Positions 52,979 through 62,452 of a stretch of DNA of 64,000 nt are shown in pieces. Position 1 is the first letter of the stretch, and every line of letters begins with the position of its first letter. Made by a program: the position numbers and the translations under genes. Location: NCBI GenBank assembly GCA_020633295.1, contig JACKDW010000003.1:124001-188000 (forward strand), given 5' to 3'. This DNA is from Myxococcales bacterium (lineage in GTDB: Bacteria > Myxococcota_A > Polyangia > Nannocystales > Nannocystaceae). The notes beneath the pieces were generated by a model, which worked only from the letters and a program-made list of their open reading frames with translations, ran no database searches and had not been told where the DNA came from.

Positions 52979-52982
<4 letters not shown>
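50658..52982 (+). CDS. PKD/YVTN propeller fused to MauG-like di-heme cytochrome, MYXO-CTERM-like anchor
   Basis: A 774-residue exported protein, GTG 50658 overlapping the previous stop. Signal peptide (ALVCVSALALAPAVARA), PKD-like domain (~40-115, YRWDFGDGSEATPW), YVTN propeller (~130-480, LDNDTVTVIDADVLRVVAEL), then two haem-c sites CGTCH in SCGTCHFDGF and ACGTCHDGPEF, the di-haem plan of MauG/cytochrome-c peroxidase proteins. The C-terminus PGGCACGVGRGRRG plus hydrophobic segment (ALAWPLLCLLLA) and an Arg cluster fits a MYXO-CTERM sorting tail. It probably oxidises or transfers electrons on the surface, anchored there. The fusion of propeller and di-haem domain with a sorting tail is notable. 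Its stop shares the CTAG with the convergent recombinase. Confidence 0.83.
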
Positions 52983-54220
<1,238 letters not shown>

Positions 54221-54268
54221 CGCTCGGCGCTCACGCCGTCCTCGCGCGAGCGTCGCCCCGACAATAAC

Positions 54269-54288
54269 ACATGTTTTTAAGAACATGT
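54269..54288. promoter_or_regulatory. AT-rich inverted repeat upstream of the integrase gene
   Basis: Arms ACATGTT (54269-54275) and AACATGT (54282-54288) with a 6-base centre stand out in an otherwise GC-rich stretch, about 50 bases upstream of the integrase start. It could be an operator or a promoter element; I cannot tell which. Confidence 0.4.
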
Positions 54289-54290
54289 TT

Positions 54291-54306
54291 CTACAAGCTC
54301 GTTCAG
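54291..54306. promoter_or_regulatory. Possible myxobacterial LexA box
   Basis: CTACAAGCTCGTTCAG matches the consensus I recall for the Myxococcus xanthus LexA site (CTRHAMRYBYGTTCAGS) at every position except the final base. It lies ~70 bases upstream of the integrase start. A match can occur by chance and the consensus is recalled, not looked up. Confidence 0.4.
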
Positions 54307-54546
54307 TCGCGCGGGGTCGAGCGGCCCCGGGGCGTTGACGCGCGCGCTCGTCGCGAGCGAGCGCCGCGCGGCGTAGGAGACGAGCCGGAGGAGACGCGAC
54401 GCGACGCGACGACGTGCGGCGGGGACGAGGGCGTGACAGCGCGACGCGGATGTCAGCCAGTGCACCGGGCTTTCGCTGCGCCGGCGTGCCGGGGTCTGCA
54501 TCGGGGCGCGGTTCGCCGCGCTCGCGCGCTGCGCTACAGTCCGCCC

Positions 54547-55086
54547 ATGCCGATCTCCGTCGCCTTTCTCCGCGGGATGAACGTGGGCGGTCACCGCGTC
54601 ACGAACGCGGAGCTCACGTCGATCTTCGAGTCGCTGCGGCTCACCGACGTCGTCACCTACCGCGCGAGCGGCAACATCATCTTCTCGCACCGCGCGGCGC
54701 GGGAGCGCGCGCTGCAGACTCGCCTCGAGCGCGGCCTGCAGGCGGCGCTCGGCTACGCGGTGCCCACCTTCCTGCGGACGGCGCGCGAGGTCGCGACGAT
54801 CGCGTCCTTCGCCCCCTTTCCCGCGGAGGTCGTGGCGGCGTCGAAGGGCAAGATCCAGATCACGATGCTGTCCGAGGCGCCAGGCGTCCAGGCGCAGGCG
54901 CGGGCGCTCGCGCTGAGCACCGACGACGACCGCCTGGCGGTCTGCGGGCGCGAGCTCTACTGGCTGCCGAAGGGGGGCATGTCGGAGTCCGAGCTCGACC
55001 TGCAGGGGCTCGAGCAGGCGCTCGGCGTGGGCACGACGCGGACGATGGGCACGGTCCAGGGGATCGCCAAGAAGTGCGGGGGCTGA
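54547..55086 (+). CDS. DUF1697 family protein
   Basis: A 179-residue soluble protein that matches DUF1697 from end to end: the start ISVAFLRGMNVGGHRVTNAE, the middle YRASGNIIFSH and late GKIQITMLSEAPGVQ plus the C-terminal GVGTTRTMGTVQGIAKK. ATG 54547 gives the usual N-terminus. The family is widespread, with a ferredoxin-like duplicated fold and no established activity. It stands alone between the integrase and a kinase gene. The region upstream to the integrase (54221-54546) holds the sites described above and no gene. Confidence 0.86.
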   Translation: MPISVAFLRGMNVGGHRVTNAELTSIFESLRLTDVVTYRASGNIIFSHRAARERALQTRLERGLQAALGYAVPTFLRTAREVATIASFAPFPAEVVAASKGKIQITMLSEAPGVQAQARALALSTDDDRLAVCGRELYWLPKGGMSESELDLQGLEQALGVGTTRTMGTVQGIAKKCGG

Positions 55087-55118
55087 GCCGCATCGCGCGG
55101 CCGAGCGCTGCGACGCGC

Positions 55119-56072
55119 TTAGGCTCGGAGGCTGACCGCGAGCGCGTGTCCGTACGCGGCCGCGTCCCGTGGACGCCGGCTCGCGTCGCGATCGAGTCCT
55201 CGCGCGATCAGCTCGGCGACGCGACTCGAGAGGTCTGGCCGCAGCGCGTCGACGCGGTCCGGCGGCGCTCCGTAGCAGATGTGCCCCACCAGATCGGCGA
55301 TTGATCGATCGGAGAAGGCTCGCTGACCGGAGAGCGCTTCGAAGCACGACAGCGCCATCGCGTAGATATCGGTCGCGGCGCAGGCGTCGCGCGCGCCGGA
55401 CAGGATGAGCTCCGGAGCCATGTACGCCAGCGTCCCGAGGCGCTCCATCGAATTGGTCATCGCCACCGGCCCTTTGGCGAGGCCGAAGTCCATGAGCTTT
55501 GTCGTCGACGCGCGTGTGTCGGCGCCTTCGGTGAGAAAAATGTTCGCCGGCTTCACGTCTCGATGAACGACTCCACGCGCGTGAACTGCCGCGAGCGCTG
55601 CGCCGAGCTGCTCGCAGAGACGAGCCCCCTCGCGCCGCCCGAGACCGCGGCCCATGGCGAGCCGCTGCGCGAGCGTCTCGCCCTCGAGCAGCTCCATCAC
55701 GAGATAGCTCGCGCCGCCGCTGAGCCAACCGTGCGCGTGCGCGCGGACGATGTTGGGATGCACAAGCCCCAGCGCGATCTCGGCCTCTTGCTCGGCGCGT
55801 CTCCGCCATTGAGGTTGGTCGGCCGACTCGGGCGCGATGAGCTTAATGGCGACGTATTCATTGGGGGGGTCTACGTGCTCGGCTTCGAACACGATCCCGA
55901 AGCTGCCGCGCCCGAGCTCGGTCTTGAGTCTCCATGTGTCAGCGATCACGTCCTCGGGCGCGAAGGTCTCGAGGCTCGCGCCGATGATTCCCTTCGCGTC
56001 GCTGGAGAGCGTACAATCCGCGAGTTCGAGAAACGCGAACGGGCCGTCCGAGACGCGCGTATCCGAGCTCAT
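55119..56072 (-). CDS. Hanks-type Ser/Thr protein kinase, soluble
   Basis: A complete 317-residue kinase: glycine loop ELGRGSFGIVFEAEH, VAIKLIAP lysine, catalytic HRDVKPANIF, metal loop MDFGLAKGP, activation segment end GTLAYMAPEL and conserved DIYAMAL. There is no membrane helix or extra domain after the C-lobe, and a ~50-residue N-terminal extension (MSSDTRVSDGPFAFLELADC) precedes it. It is divergent from an ECF-type sigma gene 67 bases away. Co-location suggests it phosphorylates that sigma factor or a shared target; this is inference. Confidence 0.9.
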   Translation of the reverse strand: MSSDTRVSDGPFAFLELADCTLSSDAKGIIGASLETFAPEDVIADTWRLKTELGRGSFGIVFEAEHVDPPNEYVAIKLIAPESADQPQWRRRAEQEAEIALGLVHPNIVRAHAHGWLSGGASYLVMELLEGETLAQRLAMGRGLGRREGARLCEQLGAALAAVHARGVVHRDVKPANIFLTEGADTRASTTKLMDFGLAKGPVAMTNSMERLGTLAYMAPELILSGARDACAATDIYAMALSCFEALSGQRAFSDRSIADLVGHICYGAPPDRVDALRPDLSSRVAELIARGLDRDASRRPRDAAAYGHALAVSLRA

Positions 56073-56139
56073 CCCCGCAGATCTTCGCAGGCTGAGACGC
56101 TCGATACAAGCGATGAATCATAGGCGAATTGGACTATCG

Positions 56140-56775
56140 ATGAAGGACGACGATAGTGAGTCGACATTACTCGCGGCTTGGCGCGGAGGAGATCAGGGCG
56201 CGGGGCAGGCGTTAGTACGTCGCTACTGGGCTGACCTGTACCGATTCTTCGCGGTCGCAACACGTGGTGATCACGCGCGAGCCGAGGAGCTGACCCAAGA
56301 GACGTTCTACACGGTCGTGCGCCGCCGCGAGCGTATTGAGGCCTCGTTTCGCGCGTACTGCTACGGTGTGGCGAGGATGAAGCGCTTTGAAGCGGCGCGC
56401 CAGCGGCTGGGCGCGTTCGAGCCGCTCGACGAGCTCGCGCTCGAGGTGCACGCGGCCGCGTCCCCAGAAGATCGCCTGCGCTCCAAGCTCGTGGTCACCG
56501 TCCTTCGACGACTCTCGCCGGACGACCAGCTGTTCATCGTGCTCAAGGATTATCTCGGCTTCACACAGGCCGAATTGGCCGAGGCGTTTAAGATCCCTCA
56601 AGGGCGGGTCGCGGGTCGGCTCAACCGCGCGCGACGTCGCTTTCGTCGCGAATTCGAGCGACTCGAGATAGCGCAGGGCGAACGCGAACTCACGATGCGC
56701 AGCCTCAACACCGCGCTCGCGTCGATCGTCGCGCGGCTCCCGCGAGAGACGCTCGCGCCACGCTCGCAGCCCTGA
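56140..56775 (+). CDS. ECF-type RNA polymerase sigma factor
   Basis: A 211-residue sigma-70 family protein. ATG 56140 (MKDDDSESTLLAAWRGGDQG) gives the usual region-2 start; ATG 56113 is possible. Region 2 reads ALVRRYWADLYRFFAVATRG with EELTQETFYTVVRRRERIEA, and region 4 reads LSPDDQLFIVLKDYLGFTQA and IPQGRVAGRLNRARRRFRRE. No anti-sigma gene is adjacent. It lies between two kinase genes, one divergent and one downstream by 117 bases, an arrangement seen for kinase-coupled ECF groups. Confidence 0.87.
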   Translation: MKDDDSESTLLAAWRGGDQGAGQALVRRYWADLYRFFAVATRGDHARAEELTQETFYTVVRRRERIEASFRAYCYGVARMKRFEAARQRLGAFEPLDELALEVHAAASPEDRLRSKLVVTVLRRLSPDDQLFIVLKDYLGFTQAELAEAFKIPQGRVAGRLNRARRRFRREFERLEIAQGERELTMRSLNTALASIVARLPRETLAPRSQP

Positions 56776-56892
56776 GCTGCTCGTGGACGACCACGCTCAC
56801 CGCGGCGCGATCACGCGATCAACTCCCGCCGTGAACACTCGCCGAGCGCTACGCCCTAGACAGTTGATATTCGCAATTGAGGTTTCGCCGCG

Positions 56893-59800
56893 ATGAGCGA
56901 GCTATTGTCCCCCGGAGCGACCATCAATCGCCTGCTCGTGCTCGGCGAGCTCGGTCGCGGCGCGCGCGGCGTCGTGTACCAGGCCTATGACCCGAGGCTC
57001 GATCGCAACGTCGCGGTGAAGCTGCTCCGCGCGTTCGGGGATCCTGACAGTCATCACGTCGCGCGCAGGCGCTTGCTCCGTGAGGCTCAGGCGATGGCGC
57101 GGCTGTCCCACGCGAACGTCGTGACGGTTCATGACGTCGGCACGGTCGATATCGACGGTGACGTGCACGTGTTCGTCGAGATGGAGTATGTGCGCGGCGA
57201 GACGCTTGAGCGAAGGATGTCCCGGTGGTTCGCGGAGCCGCGGTGGCAGAAAGGCGGCCGCTGGCGCGAGATCGTCGCGGTGTACGCCGCCGCGGGCGAG
57301 GGTCTCGCCGCCGCGCACGCGCACGGGATGATCCACCGCGATTTCAAGCCGGCGAACGTGCTCATCACCGCGAGCGGGCAGGTCAAGGTCACTGATTTTG
57401 GTCTTGTCCGTCGAGTCGCGACGAGCGACTCGAGCGCGTCGACCTCGCGCCCGGATCCCTCGCGCGTGTCGGCGCTCGACATCTCGTTGACGAAGACGGG
57501 CGCGCTGGTGGGGACGCCGGCGTACATGGCCCCCGAGCAATATGGTGGAGTCGGCGGGGACACGCGGATGGATCAGTTCGCGTTCTGCGTCGCGCTGTGG
57601 GAGGCGCTGTACGGCCATCGCCCGTTCGACGGGGATACCGTCCCCTCGCTCGCCCACGCGGTGCTCACCCAGTCGCCCCGCGCCCCTCCGGCGAGTCGCT
57701 CCCGCGTCCCCGCGCGGCTGCGGCGCGTGCTCGAGAGGGGCTTGAGCAAGCGCCCGGACGATCGCTACGAGAGCATGCACCATTTGCTCGCGGCGCTCGC
57801 GAGTGACCCCTGGCGGTCTCGCGGGGTGCTCACCTTCGCAGCGGGCGCGCTCTTGGTAGCGAGCCTCTCGCTCCTGCGCTGGTGGATCGAGCCAGGATCG
57901 CTCGAGTTGCAGTTCGAGGACTCCGTGTCCGAATTGCGGGCTCTCGAGGTTCGCGTCGACGGAGCGCTCGTACCGTCAACGCAGGAGCGAATCGAGCTCC
58001 GCGCCGGAGCGCACCGGGTTGATGTTGTCGCGCACGATCATGACCCCTGGAGCGCCGAGGTCTCAGTGTCGCGCGGCGGGACCTACACCCTGCCGATCTC
58101 GCTTCATCACGAGACGGGGACGCTCAAGCTGAGCGTCGGTCCGGAGTCCGCTCGTGTGCAGATCGACCATGAGGTCGTCGCGCACGACATCGTGCTCAAC
58201 ACGGGACGCCACGATCTGCGGGTCAGCGCCGTCGGCGCGCATGAGGTGAGCCTGGGCTTCTTACTCGAGAAGGACCAGGTCGTGGATCTTCACGCGCACC
58301 TCACCAGGTCGCTCATCTTCGAGCGCAGCAGCGCGCGGGCGTTCGCGCGCGGTCGTCTCGGCGACGCTGATCAAGATGGCTATGAGGACATCTGGGATCT
58401 CGACGGGACGACGCTGACAGCGTACTCGCCCATGACCGGACGAACGCTGTGGAGTCGCTCGCTGTCGCGCGCGCACGAGTGGGCGTTTCTGCGGATGGTC
58501 GACATTGACGGTGACGGCGTTGTCGACCCCATCTCGCTCGGCGTCGAAGCCGGCCGGGCGCGCCTTGAGGCGCTCGACTCACGGGGCCTCAGCGAGAAGA
58601 CCGTCGGGCGAGATGCCCGGCGCTGGGTCGCGCAGACGAGCGCTTCAGAGCTGGTCGAGGCGCCGCTCGCCCCGCCTGTCATCGTCGAGCTGGAGAGTCA
58701 GCGCTTGGTCGTGGTGACGTCGCTCGAGCGTCGGCGCGTGAGCGCCTTCGACATTGAGCGCGGACAGCGACGCTGGGACGCGCCGCTCCCCGGTGAGAGC
58801 TTCGCGCTCACCGCGGGAAGCGACGCGCGCGGCGACTGGATCGCCGTCGCGCACATCGGCGGCGTGACGGTGCTCGACGCCCGCTCCGGCGACGCTCGCT
58901 GGACGCGAGAGGTCGAGAGCTACGATGAGGAGCACCTGCTGGCGCTTAACGTCGAGGACACCCTCGAGCACCTCGGCGCGGAGGGGCGCGCGTGGCTGCA
59001 GCCAGCCGCTCTCGACGACGAGCCCGGCGACGAGCTCGTCCTGCCCGTGATGGAGCGTGCGCTCGCCGGCGAGCTGCTCGCGGTGCGCGTCCGAGACCAG
59101 CGCGTGTTGTGGCGGCAGCGTGTCGACAACATCCTCGATCTGCGCGCGACGCCCGACCTCGACCAAGACGGCGTGACGGAGCTGCAGGTCGCGCGTGACA
59201 AGGAGACGCAGCTGCTCGGCGGCCGAGACGGGCGGCCGCTCACGTCGCTGGGGACCGACGAGAGCGTGGTGCGCTGGCCGTGCGATGGTCCGCCGCGACT
59301 GCTTCGGCAGGAAGCGGGCGTGACGCAGCTGCGAGCGCTCGACGGGGAGGCGGTGGGCGAGCCGTTGCCCACCCGCGGCGTGGTTCGAGCGGTGTGCCAC
59401 GACTGGGACGGGGACGGCCGCGGTGACCTGATCATCGCTACGCTGGATGTCCTGCGGGCCTTCGCTGGCGGCAGGCCGTGGCGCGAGCTCGGCTCGATCA
59501 TGCTCCGTAACGAGGCGCTCGAGATCAGCCCGCTCGGTGACATCAGCGCCGACGCGCGCCCGGACTTCTTGCTTCGCGGCGCGGGCCCTGCGGTCGTGCT
59601 CGGCGCCCGAACGCGCTGGAGTCGTGACTACACGACTCCGCAGTACGCCGCGCCCGTGGTCACGGATCTCAACGGGGACGGGGAGCGCGAGGTGCTCGTG
59701 TTCTCCGGGTCGGTCGACGGAAGTCACTACCTCGAGCTCCTGGGCCTGCTGGATGGGCGGCTGATCGCGTCGGTCCCAGACGCCGGCCACGCGCTCCGGT

Positions 59801-60861
59801 CCCCGCTCGTGATCCCCGGAGCCCGTGCGGGGACACAAGACCTGATATTCGCCGACGTCCCCAATCGTCGGTTGATTCGAGTGCGCGGCGGTGACCTCGG
59901 CGTAGAGGAGCTCGAGGTCGAGCTCGATCAAGTCGAGACTTCGCAGCGCGTCGTGCTTGAGCGCGTCGAGAGCTACGCGGGCGTCGAGATGTCGGCGGCG
60001 GGCGATTGGCTCTGGGTGGTGCGTCACGAGGAGAAGCCCCAGCTGCTCGGGTTCACCTTCGCGCGATCGCGCGAGCTCGGCGAGACGCTCGTGGAGCGCG
60101 TCAGGTACACCGCGCGTGATGGCGGACGCGCGAGACCTCGGCTCGCGCAGCTCGATGACGCGCCCGGTGACGAGCTGGTGGCGGTCGTCGACAACGGGCG
60201 CCTCGTCGTGCTCGACGGCCTTCGCCAGACCTGCAGCTGGTCGCGCTGGACGGCGCCGGACGAGCTCGCGGAGGGCCCGGCGCTCATCGACCTCGACGGT
60301 GACGGTCGGCCCGAGCTCCTGGTCTCGGGGGCCAGAGAGGCGGCCCCGCGCGCCTCCAGCTGTGAGGACGCGGCGGCGCGGCGCCCTCCCGAAGCGGCGC
60401 CGGACCTGCTCGCGCTCAACGGCGAGGACGGGAGCTTGCGTTGGCGTCTCGAGGACGCCGGCTCGACCGAGGTCATGGTGATCGAGGTGTCGGAGGAACG
60501 AGCGCGATGGCTGCTCGGCGTGAGCGCGGGTCTCGGCCTCTGGGCCGCCGATCCACGCGGCGAGCTGCTGTGGTCTCGCGCGGAGTACTCCGACGGGACC
60601 ACGCAGCTCCGGACGGGCGACCTCAACGGCGACGGTCGACTCGAGGTCGTCTACGGCACGATCGCGGGCGACGTGCGCGTTCACGACGCGCGCACAGGCG
60701 AGCTGCGGTGGACCTGGCGACCTCCCGTCCGCGCTCGTCAGCGCGCTGCGCCGGTCCCTGTCGATCTCGACGAAGACGGGGACGACGAGCTGCTCGTGGC
60801 CAGCGGCTCGGGGCCCATCTTCGCGCTCGACGGAAGATTTTTTTTGGTGAGCCGCGATTAA
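56893..60861 (+). CDS. Membrane Ser/Thr kinase with large FG-GAP/PQQ-like propeller sensor
   Basis: A 1,322-residue receptor-type kinase. The cytoplasmic kinase domain (~1-300) is complete: GELGRGARGVVYQAYD, VAVKLLRA, HRDFKPANVLIT, DFGLVRRV, PAYMAPEQYGG. One membrane helix (VLTFAAGALLVASLSLL, ~312-330) is followed by a PEGA-like domain (~345-450) and by about 850 residues of FG-GAP/PQQ-like propeller with calcium loops such as DADQDGYEDIWDLDG, DIDGDGVVDPI, DWDGDGRGDLII, DLNGDGEREVLVF and DLDGDGRPELLVS. It probably senses an extracytoplasmic ligand. The sigma gene upstream is a likely output. ATG 56893 is the natural start. It looks intact. Confidence 0.9.
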   Translation: MSELLSPGATINRLLVLGELGRGARGVVYQAYDPRLDRNVAVKLLRAFGDPDSHHVARRRLLREAQAMARLSHANVVTVHDVGTVDIDGDVHVFVEMEYVRGETLERRMSRWFAEPRWQKGGRWREIVAVYAAAGEGLAAAHAHGMIHRDFKPANVLITASGQVKVTDFGLVRRVATSDSSASTSRPDPSRVSALDISLTKTGALVGTPAYMAPEQYGGVGGDTRMDQFAFCVALWEALYGHRPFDGDTVPSLAHAVLTQSPRAPPASRSRVPARLRRVLERGLSKRPDDRYESMHHLLAALASDPWRSRGVLTFAAGALLVASLSLLRWWIEPGSLELQFEDSVSELRALEVRVDGALVPSTQERIELRAGAHRVDVVAHDHDPWSAEVSVSRGGTYTLPISLHHETGTLKLSVGPESARVQIDHEVVAHDIVLNTGRHDLRVSAVGAHEVSLGFLLEKDQVVDLHAHLTRSLIFERSSARAFARGRLGDADQDGYEDIWDLDGTTLTAYSPMTGRTLWSRSLSRAHEWAFLRMVDIDGDGVVDPISLGVEAGRARLEALDSRGLSEKTVGRDARRWVAQTSASELVEAPLAPPVIVELESQRLVVVTSLERRRVSAFDIERGQRRWDAPLPGESFALTAGSDARGDWIAVAHIGGVTVLDARSGDARWTREVESYDEEHLLALNVEDTLEHLGAEGRAWLQPAALDDEPGDELVLPVMERALAGELLAVRVRDQRVLWRQRVDNILDLRATPDLDQDGVTELQVARDKETQLLGGRDGRPLTSLGTDESVVRWPCDGPPRLLRQEAGVTQLRALDGEAVGEPLPTRGVVRAVCHDWDGDGRGDLIIATLDVLRAFAGGRPWRELGSIMLRNEALEISPLGDISADARPDFLLRGAGPAVVLGARTRWSRDYTTPQYAAPVVTDLNGDGEREVLVFSGSVDGSHYLELLGLLDGRLIASVPDAGHALRSPLVIPGARAGTQDLIFADVPNRRLIRVRGGDLGVEELEVELDQVETSQRVVLERVESYAGVEMSAAGDWLWVVRHEEKPQLLGFTFARSRELGETLVERVRYTARDGGRARPRLAQLDDAPGDELVAVVDNGRLVVLDGLRQTCSWSRWTAPDELAEGPALIDLDGDGRPELLVSGAREAAPRASSCEDAAARRPPEAAPDLLALNGEDGSLRWRLEDAGSTEVMVIEVSEERARWLLGVSAGLGLWAADPRGELLWSRAEYSDGTTQLRTGDLNGDGRLEVVYGTIAGDVRVHDARTGELRWTWRPPVRARQRAAPVPVDLDEDGDDELLVASGSGPIFALDGRFFLVSRD

Positions 60862-60911
60862 CTCGAGCTCCACGCGCATCTCTCGATGGGCGCGCGGGTC
60901 GGTCTCTATCC

Positions 60912-62417
60912 GTAACCGTTCACGCCACGTGACTACGTCGCTGGGAGCAATGATGGCGGAGAGACCCCCTCGCGGACGGCCGAGAGGAATTCGGCGAAGA
61001 AGTCGAAGACCCGACGGCCTTGTTTCTTGAGCGACTGTCGGACGGTGAGGACGCGTTCTACGAAGCGGCTCCCGCGGGGGCTATCTGTCCCGAAGGACGA
61101 ACGGCGCCAGATGACGGGGTGGCGCATGTCCTGCTCCGCGACGTTGTTGGTCGGCTCGACCTTGGGGTGTTTGACGAAGGTCCACATCGCGGGCTCGAGC
61201 CAGAGGAGATTGCGGCACATGCCGCCTACGCCATCGACATCGTAGTCCTGCCAGGCGTACAGGGCGCTGAGGACCTCGCCGCGGAGCATCTTCATTCGCC
61301 GCAGAAACGACTCGTGTGTGATGTCGTCGGCACGCCAGAGATGATGAGCCTTGAAGAGCCGGCGCTCGAACGCCCGCATCTGCTCACCGAAGCGCGCGGC
61401 CTCGCCACCGAGCTCGATCTTGGATTGAAAATTCCGGCCGAGGTGGAACCAGCAGACCTGACGCTGTACGGGCTCGAGCGCCAGGTATGCGCGGGCACGG
61501 TCGTTGCCGACGATGCCGGTGAAGTCCTCACCGAGGATGTCGATGACGACCTCGCTGCTGCGCTCGGGTTTGACGGCGTAGTAGGCGACCTCGGACGTGC
61601 TGGCGACCCAGAGCCACGCCTTCGCGTTGCGCTCGACCCACCCCGTCTCGTCCATGTTGACGTAGGGCGACGACCGAATGTGCGTAAGCACCTCGCGGTG
61701 CGCGGCCTCGAGCGCGTCGGTCGCCCGCGCCTCGATCTTGCTCACGGTCCCGAGCGCGATGTTGATACCCAGCACGTCGCTGAGCAGCTCCTTCACGTTG
61801 CGCTTGGACATCCGGTACGACCCCGTCAGCAGGCAGACCAGCGCGGACAGCCGAGAGCCGAACGCGCCGTGCTTGTACTCGTCACCCCGGCGCGCCGTGG
61901 TCTTCGCTCCACACTGCTTGCAGCCGACGGTGTGGTAGCGATGCTCGGTCACGTGCCCCTTGAGCTGGGGGAGGTCGATGACCTGATGGCGCTCGGGCCA
62001 CTCGTCCTCGCCCTCCAAGCCGGCGGCGCAGCGGTAGCAGTGCTCCGGGACATGGTCGATGACCTCGTCGGCAGGGAGCAGCTCTCGAGTCGCTCGCTTG
62101 TGGCCCTTTTGACCGCCTCGCTTGCGCCTCCCCTTGGTCTTCTTCTTGCGCTGTTTCCTCGCCTCCGCGCTGTCCCGAGACGGCGGTAGCGACGAGTTCA
62201 ACGAGTTTCGACCAAGCTGCGCCAGCAGGTCACGCACTTGCTTCTCCAGCTCGGCGATGCGACTCCGAAGCTCCGCGTTCTCGCGCTCGAGCTCGGCGAT
62301 CCGTCGGTCCTTGTCGTCCTGCTCGGACACGCTCGAATTCGAGCACTTCTTCGCTTCTACGTCGAGTTTCTGGCGATCACGCTGCTTGGCGCGGTGTCGC
62401 TACCCGTGAACGGTTAC
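60912..62417 (-). mobile_element. IS66-family insertion sequence (single-ORF, ISBst12-like), complete
   Basis: Perfect 13-bp terminal repeats GTAACCGTTCACG (60912-60924) and CGTGAACGGTTAC (62405-62417) bound a 1,506-bp element. The flanking octamer ctctatcc is present at 60904-60911 and again at 62418-62425, a perfect target duplication. It carries one transposase and no tnpA/tnpB, as in the ISBst12 subgroup. It has landed between the giant kinase gene and the DUF1554 lipoprotein gene. Confidence 0.94.
60933..62330 (-). CDS. IS66 family transposase (ISBst12 subgroup)
   Basis: A 465-residue DDE transposase. The start MSEQDDKDRRIAELERENAE opens a coiled coil, then RNSLNSSLPPSRDS, the usual IS66 N-terminal motif, a basic linker, a zinc-finger-like CYRCAAGLEG with CKQCGAKTTA, and the catalytic domain with DDE residues in VNMDETGWVERNAKAW, GIVGNDRARAYLA and NNVAEQDMRHPVIWRR. 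It is uninterrupted and flanked by intact ends, so the element may still be active. Single-transposase IS66 relatives are known to move without accessory genes. Confidence 0.94.
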   Translation of the reverse strand: MSEQDDKDRRIAELERENAELRSRIAELEKQVRDLLAQLGRNSLNSSLPPSRDSAEARKQRKKKTKGRRKRGGQKGHKRATRELLPADEVIDHVPEHCYRCAAGLEGEDEWPERHQVIDLPQLKGHVTEHRYHTVGCKQCGAKTTARRGDEYKHGAFGSRLSALVCLLTGSYRMSKRNVKELLSDVLGINIALGTVSKIEARATDALEAAHREVLTHIRSSPYVNMDETGWVERNAKAWLWVASTSEVAYYAVKPERSSEVVIDILGEDFTGIVGNDRARAYLALEPVQRQVCWFHLGRNFQSKIELGGEAARFGEQMRAFERRLFKAHHLWRADDITHESFLRRMKMLRGEVLSALYAWQDYDVDGVGGMCRNLLWLEPAMWTFVKHPKVEPTNNVAEQDMRHPVIWRRSSFGTDSPRGSRFVERVLTVRQSLKKQGRRVFDFFAEFLSAVREGVSPPSLLPAT

Positions 62418-62452
62418 CTCTATCCGACCGCGACGTCCAACGAGGAGATCCA

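Noticed and set aside
58645..60879. A 744-codon minus-strand frame opposite the giant kinase
   Set aside because: Arg/Val/Asp-rich antisense composition with no domain; the plus strand carries a full kinase and FG-GAP propeller.
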